A stretch of DNA of 64,000 nucleotides from Nephromyces sp. MM_2019 (GCA_015657535.1 JADHZB010001096.1:188685-252684), one strand, 5' to 3'; counted from the stretch's first letter, positions 13,574 through 26,010 are shown. The notes: generated from the letters alone by a model not told the origin. Numbers and translations: made by a program.

Positions 13574-16500
13574 CTGTGGCCCGTGGGTCTCCTTTTACTT
13601 GTTATGCTACATTTTATTTTTCGGGATATCTATTTTCATCGTGTCAGAACTATTACAGCAGCTCTTTCTGCTAGAGAAAATGTAAGCACCTGCATCACGC
13701 AGTTTTGTGCTCACAATAATCTGAGCTTCACAGCCATCATAGGGTATTCTGGCTATAGGTGTGGCGTCGCAGATATGCCAGCCTGTCATAGGAAAATGTT
13801 AGCGTACCTACCAGTGCTGGCAATACCTCGGAGGATGCGGCGCTAGCCTCATTTCATAGAAGAGTGGAAGCAGCATACTCCAGCGCAATTTTCCGGCGAA
13901 ATCCCTTAATATAAGAGCTGTGATGAACAACTTGTACAGCGCTCCTCTCCAGGTTGCCTTTGTGAATTATTTGCCCCTTGGCTGTGCGTTTCGAATGATT
14001 CGGCTGGTCGGCTTATATCCATGAACGCTGATACATCTGGCCTGCCGGAGTCCCCCTTAGCGACTATATCTCCTGGCGGATTAGTGCCAAACTTCTACTA
14101 GGACCAGAGCTTACGAGCTTGATCCCACATCTCGGTGTTAACCAACCTTATCTTTACCTCCCTCCGGCCTGTCATCCACTTCAAAACCGCGCAAGCAAGA
14201 TCAGTATGAAACAAGCTTTACCTAATGCGTTGCTTTCCTACACTTGGACATGTGTTAATCCATTCTAGCTCGCAAAAGGCCTTGTACACCTACAGTGTCT
14301 CGGTTACGGCACTGTCAGCAGTAAATAATCGTTATCCGTCTTGGGAAAACTTCCTTCATTCGATACGTGCTACTTCTTGCCTGTATATAACTATGTGGAG
14401 AATTTGTAATATGCTGTTCCGTGAGCACCATTACTATTTTGGAGATACTAATGTTTTGCGCTACGGCGCCGTTCATGATCATAACACTTCTCTCTTGGTT
14501 ACCGCTCCAAAAATAATATCTTCTTGCTGATTTTGTATGGCCTCGCTAAATCTGACTGTTGGAGCGTGTACTTTCATATGGTCCTGCCTGTATTGTTACA
14601 GAGAGGCTAATACTAATGCCCGGGGGGGGGCGAGTGCGCAGAAGCGCTTCGTGCAATGCGTGAAAAATTAATCAATCGTTATATGAGATTGTCAAATTGT
14701 GCAATGTCGCCGCTCCTGTATAAGTGGAATGATCACTTAGACTGAAGTCATAATTATCAGTTCTATAGTTTATTATCGCATATATAGAAGGCTCTTTTTT
14801 GAATATTAGCCCCTGGAGGAAATACTCTTGGATGTCCCTTGGGACATCCTGAGGCATTACCGAATAGTTCTTAATTAACTTCGTGGCGTCAGAGTTAATA
14901 CGCTAAGTAAGCGAATTAAAGGGGAAGTTCATTGACTGAAGAAGGCTATTTATGAAGAATATTGTGGCGTATCTTTTATCTACGTGATAGATTTCAAAAA
15001 GCTAAATTTATTGCAGAGAAGTTCATGAATTGAGAATGCTTTTGTCATTTACAAAAGAGTACCTAAAATCTAGTGCCAACCCGTTGTTATAGATAATGAA
15101 GTTTTGAAAGTGATGCGATGTTTTTCTAGGCCACTACTGGTGAATTGAAGTTTGTTGGTTGGAGCTTAATTGTGTGTGGTGGAACAGAAGTAGGCATATG
15201 GCATGTTTAGCTTCACAACACCACAGCAGTATAGTCGTTCAATCCTTTTCAGTGTAGTCAGTACTTCACTAAAATAGCAGATGAATGAGATAGCATGTAA
15301 ACAACAAGGCTTAATAAGTGTGTTTTCCTCCCCTTCAAGTTTTTACCTTGCTAGTGAGTGATGCTGTTTCTTTGGTAACATTCGCCACTTTTTTGGTGGC
15401 TCCGGGTGATAGGATTCCCTGTATTGTACTAAAGAGAGTTTTTTCTTTTCAAGAAAACATAAATTCTTTGTATCCATGGCATATTGACATACGTATTGAA
15501 CATTGTATGCTCAATGTTTTCCTTAGTGAAAGTCATTTCACAGCTATATCTGATGAACTTTGATTTCCACCTTTTATGTCAAGAAACCAGCTCTATTCTT
15601 TTTTTTTAGACTTAGCTACAATTTTTCCTATCTTTGGTAGATTGTGTGGTTTTTTTTTGTGCAGCGCTTCAGAGTCTTTACATTCTAGGGAAGCTTTCTT
15701 CATGTCGAACCTTGCGTATGAAGAAAATGCACCTTTCTGTAAAACTCTCTACTTCTCCCTTGCACTTGACAAGTTTCTAAATTACCTCTATATGTGAGAT
15801 TGTGGAGTTTAGAAATGATTTTTTTTTGTTTTTACAGGGTTAGCAGGAATGGTCTTAAAGATGCTGGTGAACGAAGACACCGTGCAGCACTTAAATTTGT
15901 GTTAGTCAAAAATACTCTTTAGACTCCTACTAAGATATAGCAGCAGGTACTTGTTTTTGAAGATATAAATGTATGATTGAAAGGTGGGAGTAAAGTGTAA
16001 TGAAAAAAATTCAAGGGTATATATGGAAAACAAAAGTGGATTTACACCAGGTTGACTAAAAATAAGGTTTAGGTTGCACAAGTTAAACAGTCACAATTTC
16101 ATCGGGATGATTTTGGTAGTATGTGTGTGCTTACTCATTCGCTTTAATCGACCTATAGTAGGTTTATGCTACTGATGCTTAGCCCTTTTTTCTAGAATTA
16201 GTGAGGATTTCCGCTGCCCAGCGAGAAGTTCTTTGGTAATTCGTATGTCATCATTTTACTATTCTCTACGTTGGCTCTTCGTGCTATGTTTCAAGGAATA
16301 TGTCGTGTGTATGCGAGAATGTAAAAGTGATTTTAGATGTTTTTCAACCCAAAATGTCTTGCCATGTGCTTTGACCTTTTCCTGTATTGCACACTCGCGT
16401 GCTTTCATTGATACAAACTTGGTTAAATCTGTTGTTAAGTTTTTCTACCTGTTTCATGGGTATGTAATATGCCTAACAGCTTTAACAGTGAACTACCTGC

Positions 16501-17606
16501 TTATCGGTGTTACATGTAGTAGTGATGCTCCTTGATTATATTTTCTTGATATATCAAGCTAAGTAGGCTTTTTTCAAGTGATTTTGCTGATGTCTCATGT
16601 TTTCACAAGCTCTGCATGCTAGCGAGAGAATGTGCTTTTGCCTGTTTGCACACTGACGCTGAATAAACCCAGAGTAAACCCCTAAAGGATATGAAAAAGC
16701 AGGAGGAAATAGTGCATTTGGGCGCTTTTTCAAGCCCTTTCTGCACAAGGTCTTTTGCGTTGATGTAGTTTTGTAATGTTCTCTATGGTGGCATAGTAAT
16801 TTCATCTAATAGTGTGGTTGCTTTCCCCTAGTTTCATTTCTCTTTTTAGTTTTAACTTTTTTACTATGTGCTTTCTTCTGTATTTCATTTGGGTTTTGGA
16901 AGTAGATGCGACTGTAAGCTTGAATTGAGGTAAAAGATTTTCTTTTAGGGAGAGAAGGCAATATATTTCGATATAATTGTGTGTTTTGAAGGTTTTCTTA
17001 ATGTTTTTATTAGCATCTTTTGTTTTTTGCATGGATTTTCTCGCGACTGCTGTTTTTTTGATGAATTCATTGCCTTATCTTTTGTTTTTGCATTGTACTA
17101 GACCCGATTTTCTCCTGAGTTTGTTATAGTTAAAACTATGGATTTGCTGCTTTTTTTTCGTGTGAGGAAGGTAATTTTGCCTACTTGAAGAGACCTCTTG
17201 GTTGCTTAATAGTTCTGTTGGAATTTTTCGAATTTTTTTTTGATGTGTACGGTTTTCAAGGTTTAACTCAAAGTATTTTTCAAAAATTTATCGATAAAAT
17301 ACTCCAAAGTTCTTCAATTACTCCTTTCTATGATTTTCACAACTAGATTTAAGTATAAAAAGTTTAAATCTCGTTTATAAAAAATGCAAAGTGTAAAAGA
17401 TTTTGATTCTTTGTTTCCCTCCCTCCCCGATAACTCATTGGTATCTAGGTTCAAGTAAGAGCAACCCATTGCTTCGTCGAAGAATTTCCAAGGTGCTTCT
17501 TTGAGGTTCTCTACCGTGGTGTGTGAGGTGTATTAGCTGTATAAGTCTCAAGCGCCGCTCGATTCTCCGGACACACTTCCAAGTTGCTCTTATCATCGCC
17601 TCAAAG
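13574..17606. other. Unassigned stretch upstream of the V-ATPase gene
   Basis: Several open frames at 13583-14530 overlap on both strands and show no known motif. 13.6-14.6 kb is locally GC-richer than its surroundings and includes a run of nine G at 14622-14630. From about 15.3 kb the plus strand is strongly T-rich, with many pyrimidine-tract/AG acceptors. One phase-compatible 3' exon pair (15665-15905) is listed separately. The last few hundred bases before 17607 should hold the V-ATPase promoter and 5' leader; I see no diagnostic promoter element. Confidence 0.4.
15665..15905 (+). CDS. Candidate terminal exons of an unidentified plus-strand gene
   Basis: Two exons, 15665-15738 and 15838-15905, follow long T tracts ending TGTGCAG and TTTACAG. 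They join in frame (phase 1) to give an ORF ending MVLKMLVNEDTVQHLNLC and a TAG. The upstream part of the gene is not resolved; a short exon near 15332-15345 with a GTGAGT donor could fit. An alternative frame through the last exon is also open and basic, so even this pair is tentative. No family recognised. Confidence 0.25.
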
Positions 17607-20600
17607 ATGCCGGTCCCATTCTTGCGTTCGGAGGAGATGCGACATGGCATAATTGTCGCTCCCCTTGAAGATGCACACGATTTAATAGCATCACTCGGCT
17701 ATGGGTTGGAGATTGAGTTTACTGATGAAAACGAATCGCTACTACATAGGCCCTATGATAAGATAATCCGACGTATAATTCAGATTGAAGAAAAAATCAA
17801 TTGGTTGATTCAACATATTGAAGAATTGAACTTTGGCAAGGTGATTCGTGGAGACCCTAACCATTTCCTCACTAGAGAAACTTCGATATTCGATTTTCCT
17901 TTACTTGAAAAGCAGGTAGAAAAATACTATGATGAAGTTTCCCGTATGTTTGAGATACAGAAATCAATGATTGAGGAGAAGAAGCAAATTTGGCTGGAGT
18001 TGAAAGTTTTAGAGAAAGCTAAAGAGCATTTCTTGTCCCTCATGCCGAAAGACACTTTTGCTTCTACGTATTATGAGGAAGACTTGGAGGATTATTTTGA
18101 TGATGAGGGCGGTGATATCGGTATAGATGCACTAAATAATAGTACCGGGGACGGTAGTGTGAGTGATGCCGGGAGGGGGGTGAATGAAGATGGCTATGAC
18201 GAAGGCCGGCTCAATGATGTGCGTTCATACGATCCCCAAGAGCGCAATGTCTCCCTTTCTCCTCATGATTCAAACGGTGTTGAAGATGTGAATGATGGAA
18301 TGCGGGGCACACAGCGTGTTTCTAAAGGCAAAAACGAGCCCCCCTCATCTCCACTGCACCTTCGTGGTGAAAACAACGCATTAATGACGGCAGATTTAAC
18401 GAATAAATCCCGTAATAATGTGGAAACTTCGCAGTTTTTATCTCATGGTTTTCGTGGAATTGGGACTGTTGCACGTACATCTTCTAGTATGATCAATGCT
18501 GTAGGTTTCTCTGTAATTACTGGTATCCTGAACAATAGTGATTTGATGCAATTTTCCAAACTTTTAGCGCTACTGACGAGGGGCAATGCTTACGTTTTTT
18601 TTGACAGCATAGATGTAAGGTTTCCGAGTTCTTTCTATGCGCTTGCTAGTACTTACTCACGATTTGATGCTACTTCGACGGGCCGCGTAAAGGAGAAAGA
18701 AGAAGAGAAGCATTTAGGTAATGCTAATTCGGCTGGAGACTCGTGTCAGCAACAAGTATCAGGGGTAACCGGAGAACTCACGTGGAATTCCTTAAAGAAT
18801 CAGCTCTCTGGAAGACGTTCGAAACCGTTCCCGAACAAGGCTTCAATGACACCAGCGAACTCCCCTTCTGTTGCTGAGAATGAAACTCCCGTAAGATCCA
18901 ATAACAATTACAGCGATCGAGATCGGATGAATGAGCCCCTCTTGTACCAACTTACTGAAGACTGCAAAAAGTTTGCAGAATCAAAGAGTATATTCATTGT
19001 TTTCTTTCAAGATGGCAGCAGTAGTTTTATGGGCAACCAAATTAGGAAATTGTGCGAAAATTTTGAGGCTATGATGATTCCTTGGCCTGCCAGCTTGAGG
19101 GATGCTGAGAATAGCATTAGGACTTTGAGTATAGCCATTTTGGATAAGCTGCGAGCTATTGATGGCTTGAAGAAGTTTGGTGCCGAAGAGGTGGATGACT
19201 TGCTTAGAGTTGGTGAATTGACACACACTTCGCGCAATTCGCGGAGAGTTAGTTATTTCCCCTCTGGGAAGCAATCACGAAATGGGCTTCATGCAGATGA
19301 CTGCCGTTTCAGAGGTCATGATAATGGCTTTAACTCCGAAATGATAGGCCAGGCCGTTGCCAATAGGAAAGCTGGAATATCCACTGGAAATTCTCCGTTT
19401 GATGCTGCTGCTCGTTCGCACGGAGATGGTGCCAACACTGGCATTCAAGTCTTGATCCAAGAGGAAGATGCTCAGGCAGCTTCTGATTGTGAAGGTGATC
19501 AAATGAAGAGCTCCAGTTCAGACTTTGCTGTTGGTACTCAAATTGTGAAGGGCTCTGCTACTTCCTGTGGAAATTTAAGAAGAAATTTGCACGAGAGGGG
19601 GATTAAGGATTCCAGACATCTCGATCGAAACAGCCTAATTGAGGAATGGAGACTTATGTGTGTGTGCGAGAAAGCAATATATGATGTCCTCAACAAGTGC
19701 CATAGTATTGGGTCCGTAATCAGAGCCTCCTGCTGGTTTCCTGCTGATAAAACTGAAGAAATTGAGGCTGTTATTCAGGGGTTAGATAACCGCGAAGATT
19801 CTTTGTTTCCTGCTTTGATGAATGGCAGCGCATTAGGAGAATCTGCACAGTTGGTTCAGCCCAGAAAAGCTGCTGGTGGCATACACGACTCAACGTTACC
19901 CAATAATATTAGCCATTTGAACAAACGCTCTTCGCCTTCAAACCACCAAGAAATCCTTCCCAAAAAGCATCTAGAGAAAGAAAGCGACTTCATGGAGGAA
20001 AATTCAAGGCATTTGGATGGAAAAAACTCCTTGAATAATCTCTCTGAGCCTGAGAAAAATACCGCTTTATTGAAGACAGAGGCGATTCCAATGCTCAACG
20101 AACGCTTAGCATATAAGGAAAGTTTTGGATCAATCAGTTTCACGAGTGATGCTCGCACTCCTCCTGCCTCGAGATCTTTCTTGTTGGTTGATGATCCGCT
20201 TCCAGCGGGCACATCGTTAATAATTACTCAGGATGTTGAGAGTTTTAGGAAATGTAGTACTATTGGCTCGAGTATAGATGATGTGGAGATTGCCCATAGT
20301 AGCGGCCAAGATCAAACTTTGCAAAAAACTTCGCGCAATAATCAGCTCTCAAAGGAGAAACATTCTGTGAAGCTCAAGGCTCCGACTCTTATCAGGATGA
20401 ACGATTTTACAGCCTGCTTTCAGATGTTTGTTGATATATATGGGACTGCTTCATATCGTGAAGTTAACCCTGGGCTCTTTACCATTATAACTATGCCCTT
20501 TATCTTTGGGGTGATGTTTGGAGATGTTGGGCATGGGGCTATTCTCCTCATGATCTCCCTTGGAATCTTCATTAGTCAACAAAAATCTCTTGGGTTTCTC

Positions 20601-22679
20601 TGGATGATGCGTTACGGTATCCTGATGATGGGATTATTCTCAATATACTGTGGTTTCCTATACAATGATTTTTTTGGCTTGGGAATGGACCTCTTTGGTA
20701 GTCGTTGGGTGGAATATCCATCGTCTTTTGGTGCTTTATCGGTTCGTAGTATCCATGATGATGTTGGCTCGATTTTTCCAACAAATTTGCAGGTGGCAGG
20801 TGAGGTAGGTTTTGATGGGGGAGCCCTGTCTAGGCAGTTGCACTACGTGGATATGGATGACTTGAGAAACCCAGCTGAATCGTCTTCAAACAGCGAGAAA
20901 AATCCTCTAGGAAAACCTGCTACAGATAAAAGCAGAATGAGCAGCGGTATGAAGAAGGAGCCCGTTCCCCACGATGCTGCCTTTTTGTTTGGCGATTCCA
21001 CAGATGATGGAATATCAAAGATTTCTCGCCAGGAGGGGACTGGCCTCCGAAAACCGATTTACTGTGTTACGGATAACCGCCTCTCTCTCAACTTTGAAGC
21101 AGTTTGTGCAGAATCTGAGGTTTTGTTGGGGCCAACAACTACCCGCGGTTTTCCTTACCCTTTTGGCATAGACATTGCATGGAGAAAAGCTCAAAATGAG
21201 TTAGCGTATTCCAACTCCGTCAAGATGAAATTTTCAATCATTTTTGGGCTTGTACATATGGTTTTTGGCTACTTTGTGCAGATGATGAACCAGTGGCATA
21301 TGAAGCATAGGCTGGATATCGTATTTATAGCGATCCCCAGACTGCTCTTTATGATAACATTGGTTGGGTATCTATGCTTCGTAATTATCGTGAAGTGGTT
21401 AAGCCCTGTCACGACGGAATCTATGCAAAGGGTTGGACTGATTGCTATGTTTGTTGACATGTTCATGTTTGGTAAGGTTTCTGGCAGTGATGAATGGTTT
21501 TCCAGCCAACAGACAGTGCAATCTGCCCTAGTTTCTATCGCGGTTATCACTATTCCGTGGATGATTTTATCAAAGCCAATCTACCAGTTCATAAACAAGA
21601 GAGCAAAAAAGCCTCATTCTGCCAAAGGAGCCATTTTCAAGGCTACTCAAACCGGGGGGAATATCGCCCATACTTCTGAAGCTGGTGTGCTAAGACGTTT
21701 TGCTGGGGAATCGCACCAACTTGTGGGTCATGTATCAGGAGAAAGCTTGGCCTCTAATTGTGAGCGGCATAGTGAGGCAGCAGTTGGAGAGGTGTTAAAA
21801 GACGTCTACCCTGTGACTGAAGGAAGATATGGCCCTACTGAGACTGAGAAAGAACTTTCAAACCCTCCTTCAGCTTCTGGAGCTCCCAATGTTACTGGTG
21901 ACGCTCATTTCGGTGCGAAAGATAGCTCTTCTGCACTGTTTCTATCATCTCGTTACACGAGTAATCAAATTCTTAGCTATCAGAGTTGTATTGCCGATTT
22001 ACTTCAATCCAGCCATCCAAATGCGCACGCTTCTGGTGTAGCAGTAGAGGATGGGAGTTTGGGAGCAACTGACGTGAAGTTTAGGAGGGAAATGAGCATC
22101 ACCAACAGTAGTGGTATCCCACTTTTGAGCGGCAATGATAGAGGGAATGTTGAATTAGGCCCTTCATCTGTAGCGATTGCATTTGATATGATGCGGGAAG
22201 GCTCCGAAAACAAATTAAAACATGGCGGCCACGATGCTGAAACTCTAATTTTAACTCCGGCTAGCCCCTTAGAAACGCTGAAAACTGCAGGAGACGCTGA
22301 AGAAGAGGATGATGGTTTCATTGGTTTAGCTATAGAGAGCATCGAGATCCTCTTGGGTACATTTTCCAATACGGCTTCTTACCTGCGTCTTTGGGCCCTC
22401 TCTCTCGCTCATGCAGAAATGAGCAATATTATATTTTTTTGTATCTCAATCCCTCTGCAAGTATCTCTTAGTATAGCGGTGAAGACGGTTTGCTTGATAA
22501 TTGGTGGCTACGTGTTTGTAGTTATTACTTTCGTCCTCATCATATGTCTTCACAGCTTAGAGTCTGTGCTTCACTGTTTGCGGTTGCATTGGATCGAGTT
22601 TCAAAGTAGATTCTTCCAGGCAACTGGAAGAGCCTTTGACTCGTTTGATCTCCGTCAAATTGCGAAAAATTCTCGATAG
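17607..22679 (+). CDS. ATP6V0A: V-type proton ATPase V0 subunit a, greatly enlarged by low-complexity inserts
   Basis: Subunit a of the membrane V0 sector, which with the c-ring carries protons across acidic-compartment membranes. The single-exon frame gives 1690 residues; usual members are about 800-900. ATG 17607 is chosen because the family motif MPVPFLRSEEM starts there; an in-frame ATG at 17523 would add 28 residues without homology. Conserved blocks in order: N-terminal cytosolic arm (1-155), GNAYVFF block (~325-333), FIVFFQDG block (~460), LMCVCEKAIYDVLN (~685), then FQMFVDIYG, YREVNPGLFTIITMPF and VMFGDVGHG (~935-980), RYGILMMGLFSIYCGF, GLVHMVFGY, and SYLRLWALSLAHAE. Arg1594 and Arg1659 (HCLRLHW) match the two essential transport arginines of yeast Vph1 (R735, R799). 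Between blocks lie Ser/Asn/Glu-rich inserts, the largest at about 520-675, 726-920 and 1335-1565. It is intronless among intron-rich neighbours. The stop is TAG, and a T-rich flank follows. Confidence 0.97.
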   Translation: MPVPFLRSEEMRHGIIVAPLEDAHDLIASLGYGLEIEFTDENESLLHRPYDKIIRRIIQIEEKINWLIQHIEELNFGKVIRGDPNHFLTRETSIFDFPLLEKQVEKYYDEVSRMFEIQKSMIEEKKQIWLELKVLEKAKEHFLSLMPKDTFASTYYEEDLEDYFDDEGGDIGIDALNNSTGDGSVSDAGRGVNEDGYDEGRLNDVRSYDPQERNVSLSPHDSNGVEDVNDGMRGTQRVSKGKNEPPSSPLHLRGENNALMTADLTNKSRNNVETSQFLSHGFRGIGTVARTSSSMINAVGFSVITGILNNSDLMQFSKLLALLTRGNAYVFFDSIDVRFPSSFYALASTYSRFDATSTGRVKEKEEEKHLGNANSAGDSCQQQVSGVTGELTWNSLKNQLSGRRSKPFPNKASMTPANSPSVAENETPVRSNNNYSDRDRMNEPLLYQLTEDCKKFAESKSIFIVFFQDGSSSFMGNQIRKLCENFEAMMIPWPASLRDAENSIRTLSIAILDKLRAIDGLKKFGAEEVDDLLRVGELTHTSRNSRRVSYFPSGKQSRNGLHADDCRFRGHDNGFNSEMIGQAVANRKAGISTGNSPFDAAARSHGDGANTGIQVLIQEEDAQAASDCEGDQMKSSSSDFAVGTQIVKGSATSCGNLRRNLHERGIKDSRHLDRNSLIEEWRLMCVCEKAIYDVLNKCHSIGSVIRASCWFPADKTEEIEAVIQGLDNREDSLFPALMNGSALGESAQLVQPRKAAGGIHDSTLPNNISHLNKRSSPSNHQEILPKKHLEKESDFMEENSRHLDGKNSLNNLSEPEKNTALLKTEAIPMLNERLAYKESFGSISFTSDARTPPASRSFLLVDDPLPAGTSLIITQDVESFRKCSTIGSSIDDVEIAHSSGQDQTLQKTSRNNQLSKEKHSVKLKAPTLIRMNDFTACFQMFVDIYGTASYREVNPGLFTIITMPFIFGVMFGDVGHGAILLMISLGIFISQQKSLGFLWMMRYGILMMGLFSIYCGFLYNDFFGLGMDLFGSRWVEYPSSFGALSVRSIHDDVGSIFPTNLQVAGEVGFDGGALSRQLHYVDMDDLRNPAESSSNSEKNPLGKPATDKSRMSSGMKKEPVPHDAAFLFGDSTDDGISKISRQEGTGLRKPIYCVTDNRLSLNFEAVCAESEVLLGPTTTRGFPYPFGIDIAWRKAQNELAYSNSVKMKFSIIFGLVHMVFGYFVQMMNQWHMKHRLDIVFIAIPRLLFMITLVGYLCFVIIVKWLSPVTTESMQRVGLIAMFVDMFMFGKVSGSDEWFSSQQTVQSALVSIAVITIPWMILSKPIYQFINKRAKKPHSAKGAIFKATQTGGNIAHTSEAGVLRRFAGESHQLVGHVSGESLASNCERHSEAAVGEVLKDVYPVTEGRYGPTETEKELSNPPSASGAPNVTGDAHFGAKDSSSALFLSSRYTSNQILSYQSCIADLLQSSHPNAHASGVAVEDGSLGATDVKFRREMSITNSSGIPLLSGNDRGNVELGPSSVAIAFDMMREGSENKLKHGGHDAETLILTPASPLETLKTAGDAEEEDDGFIGLAIESIEILLGTFSNTASYLRLWALSLAHAEMSNIIFFCISIPLQVSLSIAVKTVCLIIGGYVFVVITFVLIICLHSLESVLHCLRLHWIEFQSRFFQATGRAFDSFDLRQIAKNSR

Positions 22680-25600
22680 GATCAAGAGACGATAATTTTT
22701 TTATTTTAAGTAATCCTTGTCAAGAAGATAATGTGGTACTTCATATGTATATATATGTTATCTGAACTGAAATGCAGTGTGTAATTTTTTAAGATGCACA
22801 CTCATTTCTAGGAAGTAAAAAGTGCAGGTTATTAGGCTCTCAGGAGCCTCTCCAGCGCAATGACTAGTACTCTGGAGAAAATGGTGTGTATATCTGAACG
22901 ATTTACCCTATTTCCTCCATATATATGCCACAGTTTGCTGATTTTTTTTAAATTTAAATGTATGCACCTACTGTGTGTCGAATTGGTTCATAAATAGCAC
23001 AGCTGCAGTGAGGGGAAATCTTTAACTCCCTCTGCTTTTTTTCGACGAGGAATTTTTTGTGAAGGATCACGACCTTATGGTTTTGGAGACATTGGTTTTA
23101 TTCAGATGCTAGGTTTTAAGTAAATATATGAGCACTGAATTTTTCTTTAAATGCATTTTTTGGCTGGTAACTTGTTTTCAGTTATACCAATTTTCTGCTG
23201 TAGTATAGGTGAACCTGATGTGCTATCTCGTACATGACAAAAATATTTGAATTGTCATCTCGTGGATAGCTGTATGTAAAGGAATACGCTGCGGTAAAGA
23301 TGCAAGTATGTGAAGAGATGATTACATGCAGGTGGGGCGCTACGAAATAGACGATGCTTTTTTTGCTCAACTTCGGGCATCGAGTAATGCGCTTGTGTAG
23401 TTTTTTTTTAAGTTTATATTACTCTGGTTAAATTAAGCCATAGATGCATGTGTGTGCTGAGTTTTAGCGTAGCTATTGTCAAAATATCTTAATTGTTTAG
23501 TTGTGTTGTAGTGCAGTATTAAGAAGTTTCACTTTTTCGTATTTCCTGCCCAGTTCCTAGCATGCATGCCCGCATTTGGCAGCCATCAGCATGCCATGCA
23601 CATTGTCTAGCTACGCTTACAAATCTGTTCTGATGGCTTCACGGAATTTACAATGATATTTCGTCTGGCTCTTCACGTGTGCTGATATCATGTGCTCGTT
23701 TCACATGGGGGCCAGCCGTTGCAGTTCGTGGTGCATTTTTGAGTCGTTTAAAGCGATGTTTTATTAAAATTGACCGTAGCGCTTACTATTAAAAAACACG
23801 CACCCCATTGAGATTCTTGCAATTACTGTTCTGCCGGTACCACTTGCGCCGGGGATTTCTAAGGTGTAGGGTTTCTTCTATGATAAAACCTATTGCTGAG
23901 GTAGAGACAAAGTTTGATGTTTATTCGTGGGTTTGAAGATTTTGTTTATGGACCTTGCGTAGGCCATATCCCCATAATCTAATTTTGTAGATGATGCGGT
24001 AGTTTTGGATCACTGCTTCTAAATCTGGCCATTGGTCAGTTTATTGGTGCGCCACAACCTGGACAGGTGTGCGTTTCTGATATAGCAACTGCGCCCTGGT
24101 GTAAAGTGTTGTATAGGGCATCAAATTTTGAAGTAAAAAACTTCCTGCCTGTTTTGATTATTTGCTGCTGAGAGGCTGCAGTACCTTTAAATTTAATCGC
24201 CTGCATGCGATAGCCGTTGGTTTCACCTGTTACGGAAGCTTATTGTGTTGTGGGTGAACTCTTGGACCTTCTGGGCACTAAGCATCAAGTGGGGTTGTTC
24301 TGCTCTTAAATTGTAAGCCTGCGTCATGTTTGAAATATTGCTATAAGATATAATGGGTAGGGGTACTACATTGGCTATAATGGTGTTTTTCATAAGCCGT
24401 CCTACATAATGCAATTACTGTTGGAGATCCGCTTTTGGTAGTAGAGAGTTTCACTCTTAGGATGGATGTGAAGGTATTCCACTCAAGCCTGCCTTGCGTT
24501 GCTTATCGTGTGGAAATGCACTGAATTTTCGCCAGCTTCCGCGGGTGAGGGCGCTCACACTAGTTAAAATGTACTGAATTTCTATTTATCTGATTAGTTC
24601 GCGCATACGCGGTCTTGCGTACATGTCCGAGGTGAGTGTACCTGAAGCATTGTGTAAAATTATCCTCGATTAACAATATGGTACTGTCTTCCAGAAAAAA
24701 CAGAGTATATTTCAATAAACTAAAAATAAGGGGCGCTTAGAGAACAATTTCGAGAAATTGCCTTAGAGGAGCGAGGTGGTTAGAGGGCTTTTTGGGCGTC
24801 AAACCTGTGCGCGGCCGTAATCTAACTAAGGATAAATATGATACCAGAACTGCAGAGAGGATAATTTTATTAATAAAGCAGGTAGTGGACTGCCTTCTAC
24901 TTTCTATGGACCAGGAATATAATGCTTGCGCTGCTTGCTCCCAGTCACTTTTAGTACTTTTGTGAGCACATCTTTCCATTTTTTTGGTACTAGTGATATC
25001 TTGGCGCAGTCGCTGAATTTGGGGGCCAACGCTGGGGAGTAGCTTTAGCGCTAACAACTTGGCGATACAGGCTATGGGGTCACGGAGTTAATATAAGAGG
25101 AAAGATCCTGGGTGTGTAAGTACAGCCCTCAATATTGATTTCAGTGCGCAATGACGAGCTGTAATAATATCCTCTAAGTGAGCCAAAACAATCTATTGGC
25201 AGACAGCATGCAAGGAGAGCGTATACAAGACATGCAAAGACCGAAAGATCCTCGAGATAATTCAACGGGTGAACTAGGCGGGGAACGCTAGTACCTGATG
25301 CCTCGCGCCTGTCTGGTGCACTAGTACCTGCCCGAGTCTGACGTAATATAAAGCGGTAGCGTCCAAGAAACTTTGCCTTAAACTTTATTGTGGAATAGGG
25401 ATTCTACGCTAAGAGCGGGGTTACTCCCTTATTGCACGTGCAAACATTGCAGGTTTTACAATGAAAAATGCATAGAGTGCATATCCTGCACAGCAGCATC
25501 CCGTATCTCGACCGTCTGCGCGCAGAAAATGCTCAGTTAGCACTTTTTCAGTTGGAGTGCTACCCCGACCTTGTGCAGCCATGCGGATGGGTATACACAG

Positions 25601-26010
25601 TGGTGCATTTCATAAAATTTCAGTTTAGAAGGCAATCCAAAAGCTGCTTATCTACGCAGCGCATACTTCTATATGGCATGTAAATGTACCAGTATAACAT
25701 CTACAAGCAAAAATGACGGGTAGCGAAAGACATGATAATAGAGGGTCATTATGCAGCGGACAGTTACCAGTGGTGGAATTTACGGAAGAGCAGTCTGCAT
25801 CCCCCTTAGTTGAAATATCTTGATTGGTAATAGCGATAAAATTTGCGCTGATAAAATGAGTTATTGACAGGAGTTATCCTCCGAGGTTACAAAGTGAAAA
25901 AAATTAACTGAATTAGTATCGCACATAGCACTGAGCACTGCATCTATTAGGTAGCTTTCAAAGGGGAAAGATAATCATAAAGTTTTCATCATTTCTACGG
26001 ATAAATCCCT
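22680..26010. other. Unassigned stretch between V-ATPase and PYM
   Basis: The first ~900 bases are T-rich and probably contain the V-ATPase 3' UTR. From about 23.5 to 25.7 kb composition is more even and no homologous exon was recognised. A phase-compatible four-exon set at 23813-24409 is listed separately. ORFs of 60-106 codons near 24737-25057 and 25080-25265 (minus) and 25468-25683 (plus) have no motif and lie at lengths expected by chance. The V-ATPase and PYM genes converge on this interval, so both polyadenylation regions should lie inside it. Confidence 0.4.
23813..24409 (+). CDS. Candidate 3' exons of a small membrane protein gene
   Basis: Four short exons join in phase: 23813-23863, 24040-24066, 24239-24312, 24361-24409 (TAA). 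The third ends at a consensus-like GTAAGC donor. The predicted chain is Pro-rich first (LPVPLAPGISK, FIGAPQPGQ), then has two hydrophobic stretches (VLWVNSWTFWALSIKW and TTLAIMVFFI), consistent with a C-terminal hairpin anchor. No start exon was found and no family is recognised. Short exons with matching phases can arise by chance, so this is a hypothesis only. Confidence 0.22.

Noticed and set aside
17523..17606. Upstream in-frame ATG for the V-ATPase subunit
   Set aside because: The 28 added residues have no family similarity; homology begins exactly at Met 17607.
18981..22369. Minus-strand ORFs of 60-121 codons inside the V-ATPase gene
   Set aside because: They are shadows of a long, homology-supported plus-strand frame and show no motif of their own.
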